In this document: piece after piece, positions 56,395 to 64,000 of the stretch
Position numbering within the stretch: position 1 is the first letter of the stretch
Layout: each line of letters begins with the position of its first letter
Source of the DNA: Boesenbergia rotunda
Lineage: Eukaryota > Streptophyta > Magnoliopsida > Zingiberales > Zingiberaceae
Direction: 5' to 3'
Assembly: GCA_024364735.1 (NCBI GenBank)
Contig: JAGFNQ010002318.1
Span: 1 to 64,000, forward strand
DNA length: 64,000 bases
The notes under the pieces: generated by a model
The model's input: only the letters and a program-made list of their open reading frames with translations
Told to the model about the DNA's origin: nothing
Database searches by the model: none
Translations under genes and position numbers: made by a program

Positions 56395-57756
56395 ATGTCA
56401 AGCTCTGATGAAGAATATGATGAGTTAGGCCCGGATAATAATTTACTTATAGTTTTGGGTCTCGCAAATGATTTTTTTCATGACATGACTCCATTTCTTG
56501 GATATATTGATCGGATGCCGTGTCGGACTTCATCTCTTACTAGGAGGATGTATATTCAAGAAATACTTGATGGGCACCCCCAAGTTTGCTTTGACAATTT
56601 CCGTATGTCAAAACATGTGTTTGTGAATTTTTGTAGGACATTAAAAGAAATGAATCTATTGGAAGATGGAAAGAAAGTTACAGTTGAAGAAGGTGTTGCT
56701 ATGTTTTTACTAATCATCGGGCACAACACACGACATCGAATATGTGCCGATCGATTTCAACATTCATTGTACACTTGTAGCAAGTGGTTCAAGCGAGTTT
56801 TACGAGCTGTTTGTACATTGGGCACATATATAATTCGACCATATGAAGCCAATGGTGTCCATCCTCGCATATTGAACAATCACAAGTGGTTTCCGTATTT
56901 TAAGGTACGTATTGTACCCTATTGTGTCAATTTACATAAATAATATATTCTTACTAAGACGTTGTGTAATTTTAGAATTGTCTTGGAGCTATCGATGGGA
57001 CTCACGTATCGGCATGGGCACCGACATCAATTCAGACATCTTTTCGTGGTAGAAAGGTGATTGTTACACAAAACGTGATGCTTGCATGCGACTTCGATAT
57101 GCTTTTTATATTTGTGTATACGGGCTGGGAGGGGACCGCAAATGATTCTAGAGTTTTCATAGACGCATTGATAAGGCATGAAAATAATTTTCCTAAGCCT
57201 TGCGGTGGTAAGTAATAAAAAAAACTCTATATGTATATTCATTTTTTTTTGTTTTTTAGATTATTAATATGGGAATATTTTCACAGATCAATTTTATCTG
57301 GTTGATTCTGGTTACCCAAATATGTCGGGGTTTCTCGCTCCATATCGAGGTCGACGCTATCACTTGAGAGATTATCGACGCCAAGGCAGACCAAGAGGGA
57401 AGGAGGAGTTATTCAATTATAGGCATAGCACATGTCGTAATATTATAGAGTGATGCATTGGAGTGCTCAAAGCAAGGTTTCGAATTTTGAAAGATATGCC
57501 CAACTATCCAATTACTAGGCAAAGATTAATTCCAGTTGCATGTTGTGCGGTGCATAATTTCATACGTCGGCATCATGCAATGGATAATTTGTTTATGGAA
57601 TACTCTTCTGATGATATGCTTATGTCTGGAGTTGAAGATGATTTTGATAATCAAGAGCCGATTCCAATTGATCCAAGCCAAACAGCTCAGATGGGACACA
57701 TACGTGATGAAATTGCAAGCCATATGTGGAATGATTATGTCGAGCATCAGCCGTAA
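56395..57756 (+). pseudogene. Harbinger transposase (DDE), one nonsense codon
   Basis: Three exons: 56395-56904, 56976-57207, 57287-57756, all with GT..AG introns. Catalyses cut-and-paste at TAA sites. The N-terminal part has the helix-turn-helix-like region KKVTVEEGVAMFLLIIGH; catalytic aspartates in LGAIDGTHVS and TANDSRVF; the glutamate in NIIE at 57448-57450. TGA at 57451-57453 comes right after it, where the family normally has arginine (a CGA codon would need one C-to-T change). Beyond it the frame is open to the natural stop. ATG 56395 was chosen because it begins SSSDEEYDELG; an upstream ATG at 56359 precedes a GCAG that may be an acceptor. Confidence 0.9.
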
Positions 57757-58515
57757 TTATCTAATGTTTGGTTTAGCATTTTGTGGCTCTTGATTTGGTT
57801 ATGAATGACTGTTTTTATTTTTGAATTTTGGTTGCCTTTGGAAGGTTTTTGTTACAAGCTGTGGGATGGATTTTGTTATGAATGGTTGTTTAACTTGTTT
57901 TTGTTTGGAAAAATTTTGTTATGGGATCAATATTTAGTGTATTGTGATTTTTGGACCTCCAAAATGTTTGTTTGTTCTTTAGAAGTCATGACTTTGTTAT
58001 GAATTTCTTGAACAATGAATTGCAAGTCTTATACCTATACCGTGCAGATAATCTACAAGAGAAAAGTTGCTATTGCAAAAGCACAAGGATCATGATGCTT
58101 GGAGTGGTAACTTATCCATTACTATAGGAATCTGTTCCATTACATTACAGTAGAATTTTTTGTTACTATATGAATCTGTTCCATTACATTACAGTAGACG
58201 ATGATTTTTTGTTTCTGTATATTAGCATTACTAGTACTTCTGTTCTTATTCATAATCACAAAATAAACATCGGTTACTTGGCCAATCCACTACCATCTAT
58301 TGTAGATGATCACATTTTACAATCCCTAATAAAGATTTTTGGATATTTTCTTTTTCTTGCATTTTCTACTCCTAGCTGATCTAGCTTGTTAATACATCAA
58401 TTGACCTTTTGTCGGTGGATCTGACTTAATGCTCGTTGCTATTTTAAGGTAATAACTATTTTGAAACGAATCGTCTGTCTATTTCCTCAGCGGAATGTCC
58501 CAATTACTACTCTCG
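57757..58515 (+). other. Non-coding stretch after the transposase
   Basis: An exon-like piece with GTGCAG|ATAATC (58048) and GGAGTG|GTAACT borders near 58048-58106, and a direct repeat ATGAATCTGTTCCATTACAT-type at 58126-58155 and 58163-58198. No full gene. Confidence 0.45.
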
Positions 58516-58586
58516 CATGCCTATGTGTTATGTTACAAGTGGTCTAATGCAACCTCTTTTTTTTGTGCTTACCAATCCTGTACAGG

Positions 58587-59152
58587 AAGCTGTTAATAAT
58601 CTATCAGAGCAGATTTCTACTCTAAATGAAAGATTCGATGAATTTAGTTCCCAAATGGAAGAATACAATAAGAAGTTCAGCTCACAGAGGACTTCTATGA
58701 GCCAACAAAACTTGGCCCTCCAAGGGGAAGCCTGTAATGGCTCTCTCCCGACATCGCTGTTTGTGTCTAACTTGGGCAATGGCACCCTTTTGCCCACTTC
58801 ATCATCTTCTTGCCAACTGAATAAAGATTCTTTCCTACTGGATGAGGTACGTTCCAATTCCATCTATTCTTTTACTAAGTATCACCCAATGATTGTAGCA
58901 CTCAGAGCTTTAGTGATGTTGATGCTGCTTCCTTTTCATTTTCATTGGCAGATAATGCTTGTCTCGCGGGGTCAACAACAAATCATGCACCAGCTGGATA
59001 ACCTCAACAACTCGATGCACGAGCGCTTGTCTTTGTCATCCCGGCAAGGCGTAACCGATAACAGAAGTAGATTGCTCAATTGGAATACAATAGGGATACT
59101 AGCGATGGGATGTGTCGGCATTGTTCTGTTCAAAAATCTGAACAGGAATTAA
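58587..59152 (+). pseudogene. Captured gene fragment: coiled coil with C-terminal membrane anchor
   Basis: Two exons by splice signals: CCTGTACAG|GAAGCTG at 58587 to GATGAG|GTACG near 58848, then TTGGCAG|ATAATG near 58952 to the stop 59150-59152. Encodes EQISTLNERFDEFSSQMEEY and QQQIMHQLDNLNNSMHERLS (coiled coil) and ends WNTIGILAMGCVGIVLFK, a single hydrophobic segment followed by a basic tail, as in tail-anchored proteins. Not a transposon protein and not a family I can name. The 5' exons are missing, so it is probably a host gene piece carried by a transposon. The 58517 ATG frame reads through introns and is not the real product. Confidence 0.55.
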
Positions 59153-59557
59153 GATGAAGCCTTTGAAGATCCTGATCGATGACTTTAGATACATTAACCT
59201 GCTCACGATGCACAATTGTGCAGGGCCTCACGCTCAAGAAGGAACGCACTTGAATCGACAAAAGCTAACACATTGAAGTTTTGCAGGAGTCATGAGCCTT
59301 TTATTTTATTGTTGGCCATTTTCTTTCAGGAGAGCCACAGTTAGCACTGGTCAAATTAGTTTGTGTAATAATGTATTGAACATAGACTCAGACTGTATTG
59401 TAGTCAGATTATATTCAGTTAAAATATAAGCTGAGCTTAATTGAAGCCTTGTGAATATTATGATTGAAATTTGATATTATTTGTGATTTAAATTTGATAT
59501 TTGTGTATATATGATTATTATGCAATTACATTTTAAATTTGTTAATTTTTTTTATTT

Positions 59558-59725
59558 TCCGACGGAATTTTTAATTCCGTCAGAAAATATCGGAAAAGTT
59601 TCCGACGGAAATCCAATATTTCCCGTCGGAAATTTCCGACGAAATTTCCGTCGGATCTGTTAAATGCCTTTACCGACGGAATTTCGTCGGTAAATTCTGT
59701 CGAGAATGTTGTTTTTTTTGTAGTA
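59558..59725 (+). mobile_element. CACTA-type transposon terminus remnant
   Basis: Repeated inverted TTCCGACGGAA / CCGTCGGAAA and TTACCGACGGAATTTCGTCG units end in GTTTTTTTTGTAGT at 59711-59724. This is the layout of an En/Spm (CACTA) 3' end, whose last bases should be TGTAGTG; here the final G is changed to A. The partner end was not found. Confidence 0.65.
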
Positions 59726-60038
59726 TAAAAAATTATCGATTAAAAAAAGGAAATGTTGATTAAAAAATTATTTAAAAAATTTTTGATTAAAAAATATTAT
59801 TTCTAAAAATAATTATAATATTGCACCGGTTCTTATTTTTTAAAAAATTATTTTATTTATAATTTTCAATATTAACATACCAAACGCATTTTCCAGTTTT
59901 CTTTTCTAGAAAATAGAGTTACAGTATATCATACCAAACGCATTTTCCGTTTTCTGAAAACTAGATCAGAAAATAGAAAACAGAAAACAGAAAATGGAAA
60001 ATAGAAAATAGAAAAAATTTTCCAAACCAAACGCCCCC
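59726..60038 (+). repeat. AT-rich 3' end of the Harbinger element
   Basis: ATACCAAACGCATTTTCC occurs twice (about 59878 and 59933) before the true terminal repeat ending ACCAAACGCCCCC, suggesting decayed or repeated termini. GAAAATAGAAAACAG-type runs mirror the left end. Confidence 0.7.
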
Positions 60039-60041
60039 TAA

Positions 60042-60330
60042 GTTTCTCAAAATGTCAATGCATCCCTTGAGAGATTAAGTTGACGAGATAATAATCACTG
60101 TGGTGACCAAGTATGGGGAAAACCAATGCATAACATATGTGTATTTGGCTCCATGATCATACTTGGACATTCCAATCAAGGAAACTTGATTGGAAACCCG
60201 AATTTGTTACAAACTTAGTTGAAATTGCTTGAATGATTGTTGTTTGAGTTTGACTCCATTTGGATAGATCAAAGTGATTGTTGAACCTATAAGGACTTTT
60301 GATTCTTGTTCAGGGATCAATTCTAGTCTT
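60042..60330 (+). other. Tail of C after the Harbinger insertion
   Basis: Aligns with B 9763-10070 (for example GACATTCCAATCAAGGAAAC). No gene. Ends abruptly at the junction with N. Confidence 0.82.
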
Positions 60331-60333
60331 CTT

Positions 60334-61148
60334 CTATTCCTTAGCCCCATTTATGTTATTACATATATATGAGCCACACCCAGTATCAAGTACCCAGGTA
60401 TTTGAGGAAATAGAGTGGCATTCAATAACGAAGATACCTAAAGAGGATGGGGCATCGGATGCCTTATTCTTCAAGGACTCAAGATAAACCTTGCAGTTTC
60501 TTCGCCAGTGACCCTCCTTGCCACAATGATGGCAAGTTCCTTTTGGTTTCTTTTCAGTCTTTTTGGCCTTTTTCTTCTTTCCTTTATTCTGTTCTTTGGC
60601 CTTCCTCTTAGAACCTTTCTTCGAGGAACCAACTAACAGTACCGTCTTTTGATCCTGCTTCACAGAAGGCTCTACAGTCTTCAGCAGGTTGAGCAACTCA
60701 GGTATTGCAAAACCGAGTGTGCTCAGTCGCTCAATGTACCCCAACATCTTTAACACTTCTGCGAGGCAGAAGTGCCTTCCTGCATCTTAGTGGTGAAGAG
60801 GAGTCTAGAAACTTCGAACCTTTCGGATCTCGCCTGCTCTTCAAACAACTCATGAAGATGGAAGATGATGGTATAAGCATCCATATGCTCATGCTGCTTT
60901 TGCAGCTCAGGTACCATAGAGGCTAGCATAATGCAACTCGCAAGTTCAGAATTGGTCACTTGTTTCTGATAGGCCAACAATTGGTCTGGAGTTGCATTTT
61001 CTGGAGAACGGTCATGAAGTTGATTTTCAAGAACATAAGCAAGCTTCTCTGCCTTGAGGACTATCCTTAAGTTTCGAAGCCAGTCTATGAAGTTCGGCCT
61101 AGTTAGTTTATTGGTGTCCAAAATGGAACGCAAGTTTAGAGAAGACAT
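60334..61148 (-). pseudogene. gag: gag and protease start of N (frameshift, truncated)
   Basis: Starts MSSLNLRSILDTNKLTRPNF; a copia Gag domain follows (WLRNLRIVLKAEKLAYVL, ATPDQLLAYQK). A frameshift near 60753 moves into the second frame with LKMLGYIERLSTLGFA, a lysine-rich stretch, the zinc knuckle CHHCGKEGHWRRNC and the protease start WVLDTGCGSYICNN. It ends where N meets C, so integrase, RT and RNase H are gone. Confidence 0.85.
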
Positions 61149-62844
61149 GATCGAGTGATTAACCTAGAAATACAAATTGAGCTTATGTGAGAAGGATGAT
61201 TAAAGAATGTATCAATATACATTAATAAAAATCCTATTTATTTTTCAAATTGAATAACCCTTTTTATCAATTCGGGAGATCGTAGGATCATCTCTAAATA
61301 GGTTGATATCCAACCATAGATAGGATCAACCATGGCTGTGGCCATCAAGTTTCTCTTAGCTATGAAGGTAGGTAATTATACCGATTACACATCACATATA
61401 TGTAACTATCACATTATGTTATCAACTAATTGAATGTTTGCATAAATCATTGGGTTGTTAACTCATTAACAAGTATGCATCAAAGTACATAGCACCCAAC
61501 TGCACCTCTCTTTGCATCGACCTTGGCTGTGGCACAACAAATCGATGCTCCAAGCTTAAGGCTGCCCCATTAATCAAGAAATAGTTTTAATATGGTTGGA
61601 GTTCATTCAACCGTTTAGTCAGGCTTGGATGTGTCCAACAACCAAAACTAAGGATTGACCTCTGACTCCAACTATATTATTCATAAACTAATTCCATGGT
61701 TTGAACATGTTGAGGTTCAAGTCGGGCATGGATGTGTCCATCAACCCAAGCGAGAAACAAAACTCCGATTCTAACCATATTAATGGAAGGTGTTAGCCTT
61801 AATATTTTGTAAGGGGTTTTGGGTCTCATCTTTTCTAAGCACATTCATGACATATGTCATGACTAACGATTTCCTTAATAAAGTATGTATGTGACTTAAG
61901 TTATCAAGTCTCATTAATTGAATTAGGAACCGGATTTCCTTAATTCTAATTTCACACTTTATTAAACGAATTGCTTTGGGAAACAATTTCCTAAATTGTC
62001 ATAATTAATTTCGAAAATAATATGTTCAAGACTTTGATTTCTCTAAATCAAATCTTATTAAATTAAGAGACAAATCCCTTAATTCAACTACATATTATTT
62101 TCATGAAAATCTCATTTAAGAAAACTCTATAGGAAACCATTTTCCTAATTAATTTTGGAGACAACAATATGTAAGAGCATCACCTCTTAAAACATATTTT
62201 ATTCATGGATTTAATTAATTACAACAAATCGTTTTCTAAGGGTGGCTCCCCGAGGCTCAGATACCCAAAGAAAAATAGTTTGTTGTAAATCCAATTGGAC
62301 GGCTCCCCGAGGCTCAATCCAAATCAAACATGTCAATTTCAATTAAAAATTGGGAAATTAAATTACAACAACTAACTTTAAATTGGACGGCTCCCCGAGG
62401 CTCAATCCAAAATAAAGAATTTTGTTGTCAATTTAAAGACCAATTCAAATTTAATTGTCAATTAACTGTCCATGAATTTGTCTAGACTTTCTTAAAAGAA
62501 AGTGCCCAAAATTGCGAGATTTCATAAATTGGTTTTCAGAATAATTGTAAGTTTCTGGTACAAAGAAAGCTTACATATTTTCAAAATTAGAAAATTTCTA
62601 AAATAGAAAATTTTCCAAAATTGGAAAGTTTCCAAAGATGGGAAGTTTTCACAATTATTATAAAATTTCAGAAACTAGAAAATTTCAAACGTTTGCGAAA
62701 TTTCATGAGGATTTCCAAACTTTGAAATTCCTAAATCTAAAATTTATTATAATTTGAAAGTTTCCATAATTGAAAATTTTTTCCGAAATTGAGATCATGA
62801 CAAAGTTTTCCACAACAATTATATGATAATGTCGAACACTAACC
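61149..62844 (-). other. Leader region of N
   Basis: AT-rich, 1.7 kb, no gene. GGCTCCCCGAGGCTCA occurs three times (62245, 62301 and 62390). A TCGACCTTGGCTGTGG / ACCATGGCTGTGGCC segment recurs near 61330 and 61520. Unusually long for a copia leader. Confidence 0.6.
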
Positions 62845-62858
62845 GGCTCTGATACCAC
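62845..62858 (-). promoter_or_regulatory. Primer binding site of N
   Basis: GGCTCTGATACCAC, the reverse complement of GTGGTATCAGAGCC. Confidence 0.9.
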
Positions 62859-63303
62859 TGTTGGGACCGGGTGCATGTAATGTAGGTAAGGTGTTTGAAT
62901 AAATGTTTGTGTGAAGATTGGATGTCAAAAACCTAGCCTACCCTACCCTTACATCATTCGGCCAACCTAGGAAGATTAGGGTTTAGGGATGCTTGATTTG
63001 CCTATGATGAATCTATGCCTAGTAGTGTAGACAAGGTGTTTGAATAAATGCTTGTGTGAAGGTTTAATTTCAAAACCCTAGTTTCCCTACCCTACACCAT
63101 TCGGCCAAGGCATGAAACCTTAGGGTTTGTGAAGGTTAAATTATTTTATGTGATATTCAAAGGAAATGTTTGATTGGATTCCTTAGCATGTAACATTTGG
63201 CCAAGGCATGAAACATGAGGTTGTGAAGGACAACTTACCCTATGAGATTATGATTGTGTTTAGTAAGATCATATGCCTATATATGTGATGATTGTATGAG
63301 ATG
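62859..63303 (-). repeat. 5' LTR of N, partial
   Basis: Starts TGTTGGGACCGG on the plus strand. AAGGTGTTTGAATAAATG with TTGTGTGAAG appears twice (62888 and 63030) with similar downstream text ending CATTCGGCCAA, a tandem duplication of about 140 bases. Cut by E. Confidence 0.78.
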
Positions 63304-64000
63304 TGTTGGTGCAGTATGCACCCAAGTCAAACCTGTGTTTTGATATTGGCAAAAAGGTTCAAAAGTTAAGGGTTAATGGTTGTCTAACGAGTTTCTTGAG
63401 TGTACAGGAAAAGCCCTAGTGAAGGAATGCTAGGCACTGGCGAAGGACTGCCAGAATGGAAAAGCCCTAGCGAAGGAATGCTAGGCACTGGCGAAGGACT
63501 GCCAGAATGGACAAAGCCCTAGCGAAGGATTGCTAGGCACTGGCGAAGGACTGCCAGAAGAAAAGACCTAGCGAAGGGCTGCTAGGCACCAAGCGAAGGG
63601 CAGCTTGGTAACTCAAGACCTGGCGAAGGACTGCTGGGCAAAAGTCCAACTGGAGGATCCGGTTGGCACCAGGTAAAACTCTCCCGAGAGGAGTAGGTGA
63701 GGACGCGTTCCCCTCGAGGGAACATTAGGCGTCGGTTCGACCTAGGGCTCCATTTTGGAGACCCAAAGTCAGAACCAAGACAGCTAAGGCTGTGAAAAAT
63801 CAACTTAGTATTTGCTATTTTGGACTAACCCTGGATGCAGGACCGAAGGACTGTGTTTCTGCAGCTCAGAGGGCCTCAAAGGAGTGAGGCCGCAGCTGAG
63901 CAGGGCGCCCCGGATGTGTCGGGCGCCCCAGAGTCAACCCAAAGTCAGCAGAGAAGTAAACCTCCGACAGCACCGCGTTGGGGGGCGCCCCGCGCATGTC
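63304..64000 (+). repeat. Element E: start of another family A LTR
   Basis: TGTTGGTGCAGTATGCACCC onward matches 8067-8690 closely, with changes in the palindrome array. Hairpin array 63405-63670; GGGCGCC blocks from 63902. The rest lies outside the window, so LTR, whole element or solo LTR cannot be told apart. Confidence 0.92.

Larger units (their letters stand above)
53147..60038 (+). mobile_element. PIF/Harbinger DNA transposon, nearly complete
   Basis: 6.9 kb flanked by TAA (53144-53146, 60039-60041), the usual 3-base PIF/Harbinger target. Terminal inverted repeats: GGGTGTGTTTGGTTTA at the left and, read inward, GGGGGCGTTTGGTTTG at the right (13 of 15 match), followed at both ends by ATTTTCC/TTTTCCATTTTC runs. 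Encodes both standard proteins (SANT/Myb-like and DDE transposase). Comparison with B (9745-9770) shows the uninterrupted site. Confidence 0.92.
45872..60330 (+). mobile_element. Element C: full gag-pol copy of the B family, truncated 3'
   Basis: 5' LTR, primer site, gag, pol and part of the tail; split by a Harbinger transposon and cut at about 60330 by element N. The env-like gene, PPT and 3' LTR seen in B are absent from the window. Several stops and shifts show it is old. Confidence 0.88.
60331..63303 (-). mobile_element. Element N: truncated copia of another lineage
   Basis: Minus strand: LTR part (62859-63303, interrupted by E), primer site, long leader, gag and the start of protease, then lost at about 60331. 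Gag lacks the Sirevirus coiled coil. Lineage not determined. Confidence 0.8.

Overview
The window is plant nuclear DNA made almost entirely of nested LTR retrotransposons; I find no clearly intact host gene. Most elements are Ty1/copia elements with Sirevirus (SIRE/Maximus) traits: long LTRs beginning TGTTG, a tRNA-Met type primer site (TGGTATCAGAGC) right after the LTR, a Gag with a zinc knuckle followed by a coiled coil, several PPT-like tracts ahead of the 3' LTR, CpG-rich palindromic LTRs and an extra ORF in the 'env-like' position. Such elements are abundant in monocots, so a monocot is my best but weak guess. I named the elements A, B, C, E, F, G, H, J, K, M and N.

Layout. A (1-9445, 5' LTR cut by the window edge) is young, has an intact pol, and is inserted in the pol gene of B (9446-15039, which also carries the env-like gene and a 3' LTR). 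An unassigned gene-like strip (15040-15522) follows. G (15523-27454) has no pol and carries a second element, F (22187-27165, minus strand, Gag only, target duplication ATTAT), inside its 3' LTR. From 27455 to 34756 lies a degraded Ty3/gypsy (Tekay/Del-like) remnant split by H, a 3.7-kb solo LTR (target duplication TATAG). M (34757-38159, minus strand, degraded), K (an LTR piece, 38160-39098) and J (39099-45871, gag plus env-like gene, no pol) follow. C (45872-60330) has a 5' LTR, broken gag and broken pol, and is split by a nearly complete 6.9-kb PIF/Harbinger DNA transposon (53147-60038, target duplication TAA). N (60331-63303, minus strand) is a truncated copia of another lineage. E (63304-64000) is the start of another family A LTR.

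How the parts relate. B and C are the same family, so B shows the tail that C lacks, and it serves as the empty site proving the Harbinger insertion. A, G and J share long conserved non-coding blocks although their LTRs differ and G and J have lost pol; this points to cis-acting RNA signals used by elements mobilised in trans.

The most interesting material is non-coding architecture that recurs across families: (1) an inverted repeat that places the PPT and the first LTR bases in a hairpin loop; (2) tandem hairpins at the start of each LTR whose stems change in a compensatory way while a purine loop is kept; (3) family-specific palindrome arrays just upstream of the LTR promoter; and (4) in B and J, the same palindrome type repeated inside the element ahead of the env-like gene, which has its own TATA-like box and an intron at an identical position and phase. 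Together these suggest an internal, spliced transcription unit controlled like the LTR. All comparisons were made by eye on the sequence; no database search was run.
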